Shown piece after piece: positions 1-6,693 of a DNA stretch of 12,971 bases (positions within the stretch are counted from its first letter, which is position 1; each line of letters opens with the position of its first letter). The stretch is from DMER01 sp003451645. GTDB taxonomy: Bacteria > Pseudomonadota > Alphaproteobacteria > Micropepsales > Micropepsaceae. Below the pieces are notes generated by a model. That model did not search any database, was not told the origin of the DNA, and saw only the letters and a list, made by a program, of their open reading frames with translations. Location of the stretch: the NCBI GenBank assembly GCA_031976175.1, contig DALYLR010000057.1, forward strand, positions 1 through 12,971. The letters run 5' to 3'. The position numbers were made by a program, and so were the translations under genes.

Positions 1-5
1 GGGCA

Positions 6-26
6 CTCCCCCCAAAATGGGGGGAG
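6..26. terminator. GC-rich hairpin downstream of gcdH (terminator-like or repeat)
   Basis: An 8-bp perfect stem (CTCCCCCC against GGGGGGAG) closes a 5-nt AAAAT loop. It lies six bases past the gcdH stop codon. On the minus strand no U-tract follows, so it is not a textbook intrinsic terminator for gcdH; on the plus strand only a short ATTT follows. It may end gcdH transcripts by structure alone, serve a gene to the left of the window, or be a copy of a short palindromic repeat. Confidence 0.45.
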
Positions 27-32
27 ATTTAG

Positions 33-1250
33 TTAGAAGAACGCCTGAATGCCGGTTTGGGCGCGGCCGAGGATCAGCGCATGAATGTCATGCGTGCCCT
101 CATAGGTGTTGACCGTCTCCAGATTCATGACATGGCGGATCACGTGATATTCGTCTGAAATCCCGTTGCCGCCATGCATGTCGCGCGCCTCGCGCGCCAC
201 GGCCAGGGCCTTGCCGCAATTGTTGCGCTTGAGCATCGAGATCATCGGCGGCGCGGCGGTGCCTGCATCCATCAGGCGGCCCAATTGCAGGACCGCGTTG
301 AGGCCCAAGGCGATCTCGGTCTGCATGTCCGCGAGTTTCTTTTGGATGAGCTGATTGGCGGCGAGCGGTCGGCCGAATTGCTTGCGCTCCAGCACATATT
401 GGCGGGCGGCCTGCCAGCAAAACTCGGCGGCACCCATCGCGCCCCAGGCGATGCCATAGCGCGCCCGGTTCAGACAGGAGAACGGACCTCCCAGACCTGA
501 GACGCCGGGCAATTGATTGGCGGCGGGCACAATCACATCTTCCAGCACGATCTGACCGGTGATCGAGGCGCGCAGGGAGAATTTTCCTTCGATCTTGGGC
601 GTCGAGAAGCCTTTCATGCCGCGCTCAACAACAAAGCCACGGATGCGGCCGTCATCTGTCTTGGCCCAAACAACCGCGATGTCTGCGATGGGGGCGTTGG
701 TGATCCAGGTCTTGGCGCCATTGAGGCGGAAGCCGCCGCTAATCGTCTCAGCCCTGGTGACCATGGAACCTGGGTCCGAGCCATGATCGGGTTCCGTCAG
801 GCCGAAGCAGCCCACCATCTCGCCCGTCACCAATTTGGGCAGGAAGCGGCGGCGCAGCTCCTCTGTGCCGAATTTGTAGATGGGATGCATCACCAGGCTC
901 GACTGCACGCTCATGGCGGAGCGATAGCCGCTATCGACCTTCTCGATCTCGCGCGCCGCGAGACCATAGGACACATAGCCCAACCCGGCGCCACCATAGG
1001 TGGCGGGAATTGTGGGCCCAAGCAACCCAGCCTCACCCATTTCGCGCATGATCTCGGGGTGGAAGATTTCGCGGCGGTTGGCCTCTAGCACCCGCGGCAT
1101 GAGACGCTCGGCGGCAAAGGCAGCGGCCGATTGTTGGACCAGGCGTTCTTCCTCGGTCAGGCTTTGGGCGAGCAAAAGCGGGTCCGCCCAGTCAAAGGCA
1201 CCCGTATCGACATCGCCATGAACATGAGGGGTCGCGTGGGCTTCGGCCAT
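33..1250 (-). CDS. gcdH: Glutaryl-CoA dehydrogenase (acyl-CoA dehydrogenase family)
   Basis: This FAD-dependent cytoplasmic enzyme oxidises and decarboxylates glutaryl-CoA to crotonyl-CoA in lysine, hydroxylysine and tryptophan breakdown, passing electrons to ETF. The 405-aa protein shows the standard layout: a helical N-terminal domain (about residues 28-145), a beta domain with GLTEPDHGSDPGSM (about 150-163) and NGAKTWITNA (about 177-186), and a C-terminal helical domain. The C-terminal motif TYEGTHDIHALILGRA carries the catalytic Glu (about residue 384). YRSAMSVQSSLVMHP (about 109-123) contains the Arg that in characterised glutaryl-CoA dehydrogenases binds the substrate's distal carboxylate. 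Both distinguish it from short-chain acyl-CoA dehydrogenases. The ATG at 1250 is chosen because AAGGA (1257-1261) sits 6 nt upstream and the resulting length fits the family; an upstream in-frame ATG at 1316 would add 22 unconserved residues. No other lysine-catabolism gene is in the window. Confidence 0.95.
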   Translation of the reverse strand: MAEAHATPHVHGDVDTGAFDWADPLLLAQSLTEEERLVQQSAAAFAAERLMPRVLEANRREIFHPEIMREMGEAGLLGPTIPATYGGAGLGYVSYGLAAREIEKVDSGYRSAMSVQSSLVMHPIYKFGTEELRRRFLPKLVTGEMVGCFGLTEPDHGSDPGSMVTRAETISGGFRLNGAKTWITNAPIADIAVVWAKTDDGRIRGFVVERGMKGFSTPKIEGKFSLRASITGQIVLEDVIVPAANQLPGVSGLGGPFSCLNRARYGIAWGAMGAAEFCWQAARQYVLERKQFGRPLAANQLIQKKLADMQTEIALGLNAVLQLGRLMDAGTAAPPMISMLKRNNCGKALAVAREARDMHGGNGISDEYHVIRHVMNLETVNTYEGTHDIHALILGRAQTGIQAFF

Positions 1251-1256
1251 GGAAGA

Positions 1257-1261
1257 TCCTT
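1257..1261 (-). promoter_or_regulatory. Ribosome binding site deciding the gcdH start
   Basis: AAGGA on the minus strand, 6 nt before the ATG at 1250. It favours this start over the in-frame ATG at 1316, whose region also overlaps the putative promoter. Confidence 0.6.
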
Positions 1262-1289
1262 CGGTCTCTGATGCGTTGCGGTCCGGCGC

Positions 1290-1318
1290 ATCAAAGAGCG
1301 TTAAAGCTCGGCGCACAA
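1290..1318 (-). promoter_or_regulatory. Possible promoter for gcdH
   Basis: On the minus strand, TTGTGC (1318-1313) and TTTGAT (1295-1290) are separated by exactly 17 nt and lie between the tRNA and gcdH. The match to the sigma-70 consensus is only 3/6 and 4/6. Transcription from here would give a leader of about 33 nt. A 6-bp stem (GATGCG at 1270-1275 with CGCATC at 1287-1292) overlaps the -10 region and likely transcript start. This is inference from spacing and position; read-through from the tRNA is the alternative. Confidence 0.3.
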
Positions 1319-1336
1319 GGGGGAAGGGATGCGGTG

Positions 1337-1411
1337 TGGTGCCGGAAGTCAGGATTGAACTGACGACCTACCGCTTACAAGGCGGTTGCTCTACCACTGA
1401 GCTATTCCGGC
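1337..1411 (-). tRNA. tRNA-Thr(UGU)
   Basis: Read on the minus strand, this is a complete 75-nt tRNA including an encoded CCA end. The acceptor stem is GCCGGAA/TTCCGGC with discriminator A (1340). The D arm is GCTC-AGTGGTA-GAGC, the anticodon stem ACCGC/GCGGT has loop CTTGTAA (anticodon TGT), and the T arm is GTCAG-TTCAATC-CTGAC. All stems pair perfectly. Anticodon UGU reads ACA and probably ACG threonine codons. It lies 86 bp upstream of gcdH on the same strand, and no strong terminator separates them. Confidence 0.97.
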
Positions 1412-1417
1412 GGATCT

Positions 1418-1445
1418 GTCGTATGAGGCTCAAGGGCTAGCGCAA
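1418..1445 (-). promoter_or_regulatory. Possible promoter for tRNA-Thr
   Basis: On the minus strand, TTGCGC (1445-1440) and TACGAC (1423-1418) are spaced by 16 nt, and the -10 box ends 6 nt before the mature tRNA. The position suits a tRNA promoter, but the -10 match is weak (3/6). Confidence 0.3.
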
Positions 1446-1515
1446 AATGGGCCGGGCTGCAATGCGGGCCTTCTGGCCTCGGGTGGCACAGGCGCCATGG
1501 TCAAAGCCGGAAATG

Positions 1516-1528
1516 CTTGGAAACCAAG
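1516..1528. promoter_or_regulatory. 13-bp inverted repeat, possible operator of the efflux operon
   Basis: CTTGG-AAA-CCAAG is a perfect 5-3-5 palindrome, 64 bp before the adaptor start codon. It overlaps a weak -35-like TTGGAA (1517-1522). A short perfect dyad upstream of an RND efflux operon is where a TetR- or MarR-type repressor would bind, but no regulator gene is present in the window. The rest of 1412-1592 holds nothing else I can support. Confidence 0.3.
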
Positions 1529-1592
1529 AATTCCTGTCGATTTCATAGGCGCCAGAGGGTAGGTCTCTGGGGAAGATATAAGTGGGGCGGGC

Positions 1593-2705
1593 GTGGGCCG
1601 GTTATTGTTTTTGATGGTGGTTCTGGGGCTGGTGATTGCCGCCGGAGCCTATACCTATGTGCGCCTGCAGGAGGCACCAGCGGCTGGAAACGGGCGGCAA
1701 GGCGGCGGCGGCGGGGGTGGGCGGCCAACTTATGTGGTCGCCGTAAACCCTCAGATGGCGGAGTTTGCGGTGCGCATCGATGCCGTCGGCAGCGCCAAGG
1801 CGCGCGAGTCCATCACGGTCACCGCCAAGACCGCCGATACCGTCTCTCAGGTCAATTTCGCGGATGGGCAGTCAGTGCCCAAGGGCTTTGTGATTGCCGA
1901 GATGACGTCCAGCCAGCAAGGCGCGCAATTGGCGGAAGCGCGCGCCAATCTGGTCGAGGCCGAGCAGCAAATGACGCGGGCGGAAGCCCTGGCGGCGTCA
2001 GGCAATCTGTCAGGGTCGGTTCTCGATGAACGCAGGGCCGCGCGCGATACGGCACAAGCGCGGGTGCGCGCGCAGGAAAGCCAAGTCTCGGACCGGCTAA
2101 TCCGGGCGCCCTTTGCGGGCGTCTTGGGGTTGCGGCAGGTCTCCCCCGGTACTTTGGTGCGGCCAGGGGACGTGATCACCACATTGGACGATGTGTCCTT
2201 GATCAAGCTCGATCTGATGGTGCCGGAAACAGCGGTGGCATTGCTCAAAACGGGCATGCTGGTGGAGGTCAAGTCAGCAGCCTTTGGCGCGCGCCTGTTC
2301 CCAGGGAATGTGACAGGCATCGACAGCCGGGTCGATCCGGTGGCGCGCACGATCCTGGTGCGGGTTGAGGTGCCCAATGATGAGGGCCTGATCAAACCGG
2401 GCATGCTGCTGTCCGCAAGCCTGAGGGCCGATCCGCGCAACGGGCTGTCCGTGCCGGAAGAGGCCATTGTTCCGCTCGCGGACAAACGTTTCGTCTTTGT
2501 GGTCCGCCAAGGTGAGAAAGGTATGATTGCGGAGCGCCGGCCGGTGCGGACGGGCAGACGGGTGGCAGGGTCTGTCGAGATTTTGGACGGCCTGGTGCAA
2601 GGCGACCAAGTGGTCACGCAAGGCGTGGTCAAATTGCGGCCCGATGCGCCGATCACGCTAACCCCGCCACGCGGGGAACGCGGCGCGCGCGGCGCTGGAG
2701 CCTGA
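1593..2705 (+). CDS. RND efflux periplasmic adaptor (membrane fusion protein)
   Basis: This adaptor subunit of a tripartite RND pump bridges the inner-membrane permease and an outer-membrane channel. The 370-aa protein has an N-terminal membrane anchor (residues 4-22) without a lipobox Cys, then a Gly-rich linker with seven consecutive Gly (37-43). A split biotinyl/lipoyl domain follows (about 70-103 and 168-197, including LIRAPFAGVLGLRQVSPGTLV). It encloses an Ala/Glu/Gln-rich alpha-hairpin (about 107-165). A beta-barrel (about 205-280, with LIKPGMLLSASL) and a membrane-proximal domain (about 285-350) complete it. GTG at 1593 is chosen because an in-frame TAG lies at 1560 and the anchor needs this N-terminus; an ATG at 1614 would cut the anchor. 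No good Shine-Dalgarno is seen. The permease gene follows after 33 bp. The substrate cannot be told from sequence. Confidence 0.9.
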   Translation: MGRLLFLMVVLGLVIAAGAYTYVRLQEAPAAGNGRQGGGGGGGRPTYVVAVNPQMAEFAVRIDAVGSAKARESITVTAKTADTVSQVNFADGQSVPKGFVIAEMTSSQQGAQLAEARANLVEAEQQMTRAEALAASGNLSGSVLDERRAARDTAQARVRAQESQVSDRLIRAPFAGVLGLRQVSPGTLVRPGDVITTLDDVSLIKLDLMVPETAVALLKTGMLVEVKSAAFGARLFPGNVTGIDSRVDPVARTILVRVEVPNDEGLIKPGMLLSASLRADPRNGLSVPEEAIVPLADKRFVFVVRQGEKGMIAERRPVRTGRRVAGSVEILDGLVQGDQVVTQGVVKLRPDAPITLTPPRGERGARGAGA

Positions 2706-2738
2706 TGTGGGTGCAACCGGGGGAGTGCGACCACAGCC

Positions 2739-5700
2739 ATGTTCCTAAGCGACATCTCAGTCCGGCGCCCGGTGCTCGCCAGCGTGATGAGCCTTTTGCT
2801 CATCGTTCTGGGCGTGATGGCGTTCTTGCGGCTGCCGTTGCGGGAATTGCCGGACATCGACCCGCCCGTCGTCAGTGTGGAGACGATCTATCCGGGCGCT
2901 GCGGCGGCGGTTGTTGAGACCAACATCACAACGATCATCGAGAACCAGCTTGCGGGGCTTGAGGGGATCGAGACCATCACCAGCCGCAGCCGGGACGGGC
3001 GCTCCGATGTCTCGATTGAATTCGCGCTCTCCCGCGACATCGAAGCGGCGGCCAACGATGTGCGCAACGCCGTCTCGCGCGTGATCGACCAATTGCCGGA
3101 CGCCGCCGACCCGCCGCAAATCTCCAAGGCGGATGCGGATGCGCAGCCCATCATGTTTTTCAATCTGTCGTCCGACCGCATGGGCGCGCTCGAGCTGACC
3201 GATTATGCGGAGCGCTTTATTGTCGACCAGTTGTCGGCGGTGCCGGGGGTCGCGCGCGTGCAGATCGGCGGCGCGCAGCGCTATGCGATGCGGGTCTGGA
3301 TCAATCCCGATGCCCTGGCCGCGCGGGGCCTGACCATTGGCGATATCGAGGAGGCCTTGCGCCGGGAGAATGTCGAGGTTCCGGCCGGGCGGCTTGAGAG
3401 CCGGACGCGGGATTTCTCGATCCGCCTGCCTCGCGCCTATGAGAAACCAGAGGATTTTGAACGCCTGGTGATCCGCACCACGGCGGCAGGGCAAATGATC
3501 CGCCTGGGCGAGGTCGCCCGTGTCTCGCGCGAATCGTCTGAGGTGCGCAATCAGTTCCGCGGCAATGGCGTGGCGCAGATCGGCGTCGGCGTGGTGCGGC
3601 AGTCCAAGGCCAACCTTCTGGATGTGGCGCGCGCGGCAAAAGCGGAAGTCGCGCGGCTGGGCCCCACATTGCCCGCAGGCATGAAGTTCGACATCTCCAG
3701 CGACACTTCGATCTTTGTGGAGGCAGCCGTCAAGGAAGTGCGCTTCACGATCGCGGTCGCCATCGCGCTGGTGATCGGGGTGATCTTTCTGTTCTTGGGC
3801 ACCATCCGTGCCGCGATCATTCCGGCGGCAACGGTGCCTGTGTGTTTGGTCGCGAGCTTCGCCGCGCTCGATCTGTTCGGGTTCTCGCTCAACCTGTTGA
3901 CCCTGCTGGCGATTGTGCTTGCCATCGGCCTTGTGGTCGACGACGCGATCGTGGTGCTGGAGAATATCCAGCGGCGCATTCAGATGGGCGAGCCGCGCTT
4001 TGTGGCCGCTGCGCGTGGAGCCCGGCAGGTGGCCTTTGCGGTGCTTGCAACCACGACGGTCTTGATTTCCGTGTTCCTGCCCATCGCGTTTCTCGAAGGC
4101 AATATTGGGCGGCTGTTTGCGGAATTGGCGGTCACGCTTGCGGCGTCCGTCGCCATCTCCGCCTTTGTGGCCCTGACCTTGACGCCCATGATGTGCGCGC
4201 TGCTGCTGAGACCCACCGATGGCGATGGGCCGATCTCGCGCGCAGTGCATACGCTGACCGACGCCTTATCACAGTCATATCGCGGGGCGCTGGAGCTGAC
4301 CTTGGCGGCGCCCTTGGCGGCCTTGATCCTGTTCGGCGGCGCCATCGTGATGACGGTCGCGATCTTTCAGGTGATCCCCTCCGAACTGGCGCCGGAAGAG
4401 GACACGGGCGGCTTCAATGTCAACATCCAGGGCCCCGAGGGGCAAAGCTTTGACGCCACCTTGAAAGAGGTGCTGAAGGTCGAAGCGATCCTGATGGACT
4501 ATGTCAAGTCAGGCGAGATCCGCAGGCTTGTGACACGCGTGCCCGCGGGCTTTGGGCGGACAGAAGAGTTCAACAATGGCTTTGCGGTGGTGTTCCTGGC
4601 CGATTGGGCGGAGCGCAGCCGGCCGATGCGTGCGATGATCGCGGAAGTAACGCCGAGGCTGCAAGCGATCCCGGGCATGCGGATCAATGTCGTGACCCGC
4701 CAAGGCCTGGGGCAGCGCGGCGGTGGGCGGCCGGTACAATTCGTGATCACGGGCCGCTCTTATGAGGAGCTGGCCAATTGGCGGGATCTGATGCTGGCCA
4801 AGATGGCGGAGAACCCCAATCTGACCGGGCCGGACAGCGATTTGCGCGAGACCAAGCCGCAATTGCTGGTGCGGGTCGACCGTGACCGCGCGGCGGCAAT
4901 GGGCGTGTCGCTTTCGGTGCTGGGCCGGACCCTGGAGACATTACTTGGAGCGCGGCGCGTGACCTCTTACGTGGAGGGGGGTGAGGATTACGACGTGATC
5001 CTGCAGGCCGAACGTCAAGAGCGCCAGACACCGGATGACCTGAGCAATACCTTTGTCCGTACCCTGAATGGGCAATTGGTGCCGCTGAGCAATATGGTGA
5101 GCATTGAGGAAAATGCCGGGCCTAACTCCTTGCAGCGTTTCAACCGCGAGCGGGCGGTGACGATCCAGGCGGGGATCGCGCCCGGCTATACGCTGGGCGA
5201 AGGTTTGGCGTTTATGGATGCGGCGGCGGCAGAGGTTCTGCCGCCTTCGGCGCGGACCGATTATGCAGGCCAGTCGCGCGAATTCCGGCAATCGACCTCG
5301 GCGCTTTATGTCACCTTCGCGCTGGCGCTTCTGGTGGTCTATCTGGTGCTGGCGGCGCAATTTGAGAGTTTCGTGCACCCCTTTATCATCTTGATGACCG
5401 TGCCTTTGGCGGTGGCGGGCGCCTTATTCGGTTTGTTCGTCTACGGATCGACGCTCAATATCTATAGCCAGATTGGGATCGTGATGCTGATCGGGCTTGC
5501 CGCCAAGAACGGTATTTTGATTGTCGAGTTCGCCAACCAATTGCGCGACGCGGGCAGGCCGTTCCGCGAGGCGCTGATCGAGGCGTGTGCCATCCGCTTG
5601 CGGCCGATTCTCATGACCTCGATCGCGACCGCGATGGGCGCGTTGCCACTGATCCTCGAGGGTGGGCCTGGCTCCGCGAGCCGCGAGACCTTGGGCGTGG

Positions 5701-5861
5701 TGGTGTTTGCAGGCGTGGTGTTCTCCACCTTGCTTACGTTGTTCGTGATTCCGGTCTTTTACGACCTTTTGGCGCGCGGCTCGGAGCCTGCGGGCGCGAT
5801 CGGGCGAGAAATGGATGCGTGGGAGGCCGAGAACCCCGACCGCGATCAGACCGGGCATTGA
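2739..5861 (+). CDS. RND efflux permease, HAE1 family
   Basis: This is the proton-driven inner-membrane pump of the same tripartite system, expected to work as a trimer exporting hydrophobic or amphiphilic compounds. Its 1040 aa is the normal family length with no truncation. A first membrane helix (about 12-30) precedes a large periplasmic domain, then a helix cluster from about 337. Within GLVVDDAIVVLENIQRR the adjacent Asp401-Asp402 match the proton-relay pair of AcrB (D407/D408). GLAAKNGILIVEFANQLRDAG in the second half carries Lys923, equivalent to AcrB K940. These place it in the hydrophobe/amphiphile exporter group rather than the heavy-metal group. A G-rich ribosome site (GGGGGAG, 2719-2725) is 13 nt before the ATG, rather distant. 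No TolC-type gene follows, so the outer channel is presumably shared. The reverse strand has a long open frame over the first half, judged a codon-bias shadow. Confidence 0.95.
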   Translation: MFLSDISVRRPVLASVMSLLLIVLGVMAFLRLPLRELPDIDPPVVSVETIYPGAAAAVVETNITTIIENQLAGLEGIETITSRSRDGRSDVSIEFALSRDIEAAANDVRNAVSRVIDQLPDAADPPQISKADADAQPIMFFNLSSDRMGALELTDYAERFIVDQLSAVPGVARVQIGGAQRYAMRVWINPDALAARGLTIGDIEEALRRENVEVPAGRLESRTRDFSIRLPRAYEKPEDFERLVIRTTAAGQMIRLGEVARVSRESSEVRNQFRGNGVAQIGVGVVRQSKANLLDVARAAKAEVARLGPTLPAGMKFDISSDTSIFVEAAVKEVRFTIAVAIALVIGVIFLFLGTIRAAIIPAATVPVCLVASFAALDLFGFSLNLLTLLAIVLAIGLVVDDAIVVLENIQRRIQMGEPRFVAAARGARQVAFAVLATTTVLISVFLPIAFLEGNIGRLFAELAVTLAASVAISAFVALTLTPMMCALLLRPTDGDGPISRAVHTLTDALSQSYRGALELTLAAPLAALILFGGAIVMTVAIFQVIPSELAPEEDTGGFNVNIQGPEGQSFDATLKEVLKVEAILMDYVKSGEIRRLVTRVPAGFGRTEEFNNGFAVVFLADWAERSRPMRAMIAEVTPRLQAIPGMRINVVTRQGLGQRGGGRPVQFVITGRSYEELANWRDLMLAKMAENPNLTGPDSDLRETKPQLLVRVDRDRAAAMGVSLSVLGRTLETLLGARRVTSYVEGGEDYDVILQAERQERQTPDDLSNTFVRTLNGQLVPLSNMVSIEENAGPNSLQRFNRERAVTIQAGIAPGYTLGEGLAFMDAAAAEVLPPSARTDYAGQSREFRQSTSALYVTFALALLVVYLVLAAQFESFVHPFIILMTVPLAVAGALFGLFVYGSTLNIYSQIGIVMLIGLAAKNGILIVEFANQLRDAGRPFREALIEACAIRLRPILMTSIATAMGALPLILEGGPGSASRETLGVVVFAGVVFSTLLTLFVIPVFYDLLARGSEPAGAIGREMDAWEAENPDRDQTGH

Positions 5862-5905
5862 GGGGTTAACCGGAGGCGCCAGCCGGGGACTGGAACGTGG
5901 CTTCC

Positions 5906-5925
5906 CGCCTAACCCCCCTTAGGCG
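5906..5925. terminator. Palindrome over the DUF502 stop codon, possible transcription end signal
   Basis: CGCCTAA and TTAGGCG form a perfect 7-bp stem around a loop of six C (G on the minus strand). It contains the DUF502 stop codon and lies between two convergent genes. No T-tract follows on either strand, so intrinsic termination is uncertain. A second possible pairing joins GGGGTTA just after the permease stop (5862-5868) with TAACCCC here. Confidence 0.35.
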
Positions 5926-6562
5926 TCGGAGGATTGGCGTAGGTGATGCGCGTCGGGCCGACGGCGCCGCCAGAGATGACCATTGCCATCGCCTGGTCGA
6001 GCGTCAGCTCAGTCTGCACCAATTTGTCGGACGGAATGAATTCCAGATAGCCGCTGGTGGGATTGGGCGTGGTCGGCACAAAGACAGCGGCCAGTTCCTG
6101 ACCGGTGCGGGCGTCCTGTAAGGTGTTCATTACAAAACCCAGAGCGCGCATTTCGTTGTTCGGGAAATTGACCAGCACCACGCGCTTGACGTTTTCGGCT
6201 TTGGGCTGAAAAGCGGTGATCACCTTCTTGGTGGATCCGTAGATCAGTTGCACAAAAGGCACACGCGCGATGATCCGCTCAAACACATCGATGATCTGCT
6301 GGCCAACGACCCGTGTGGCAAAGAGCCCCACCACGTAAATGAAGACCAAGGTGAAAAAGGCGGCCGCGAAATAGATGAAGTTTTGATCCAGAAACGTGTC
6401 CATCGTCTCGGGAAAAATGTCTTTGAGCGGCTGTGTGGCCAGGGAAATCCAGGGCCGCCCAAAATCCGACAAAAGGTCGAAGATAAAGTTCAACACGTAC
6501 CACACTGCCGCTAGGGGCAGGATGGTGACAACGCCAGCGATGAGATTTTGTTGGATGTTCAT
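5909..6562 (-). CDS. DUF502 family inner-membrane protein
   Basis: The family (COG2928) is widespread in bacteria and related to plant LIKE-COV proteins; its biochemical role is not established. The 217-aa protein has two strong membrane segments (about residues 9-31 and 62-86) and a soluble C-terminal part. Family-typical motifs are VPFVQLIYGSTKKV (101-114), VNFPNNEMRALGFV (131-144), FVPTTPNPTSGYLEFIP (161-177) and a Ser-Gly-Gly near 197-199. The start at 6562 is supported by GGGGGA (6573-6568) 5 nt upstream. It stands alone on its strand, convergent with the RND permease and divergent from the DUF2066 gene across 131 bp. I infer an envelope function from topology only. Confidence 0.9.
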   Translation of the reverse strand: MNIQQNLIAGVVTILPLAAVWYVLNFIFDLLSDFGRPWISLATQPLKDIFPETMDTFLDQNFIYFAAAFFTLVFIYVVGLFATRVVGQQIIDVFERIIARVPFVQLIYGSTKKVITAFQPKAENVKRVVLVNFPNNEMRALGFVMNTLQDARTGQELAAVFVPTTPNPTSGYLEFIPSDKLVQTELTLDQAMAMVISGGAVGPTRITYANPPTPKGG

Positions 6563-6680
6563 CGAGGTCCCCCGGACCTTGTGGGAGAAGGGCTTAGTTG
6601 GTTACTTTGGCACGAACTGATAAACACATTCACGCTATGAGGCCCAGAGGGCTTTGGCAACAGGCCGGAGCGGGGTGCCT

Positions 6681-6686
6681 GAGGGG
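6681..6686 (+). promoter_or_regulatory. Ribosome binding site deciding the DUF2066 start
   Basis: GAGGGG lies 7 nt before the ATG at 6694. It supports that start over the in-frame GTG at 6598, which would put about 32 non-signal-like residues before the export signal. Confidence 0.6.
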
Positions 6687-6693
6687 TTTAGAC

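Noticed and set aside
1270..1292. 6-bp hairpin in the gcdH leader considered as a riboswitch or attenuator
   Set aside because: It is a single short stem with an 11-nt loop, no alternative structure and no leader peptide; not enough to call a regulatory RNA.
1337..1411. tRNA gene as an integration site for a genomic island
   Set aside because: No integrase and no repeated tRNA 3' fragment were seen in the window, and the flanking genes look like core genes.
1847..2857. Reverse-strand open frame opposite the adaptor gene
   Set aside because: It has a Ser/Arg/Thr-rich composition without family motifs, and it spans the adaptor-permease junction opposite two well-supported genes.
2757..4250. 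Long open reading frame (497 codons) antisense to the RND permease
   Set aside because: It is rich in His, Gln, Arg, Asp and Gly with no recognisable domain, and lies wholly opposite a conserved permease gene; this is the usual product of GC-rich codon bias.
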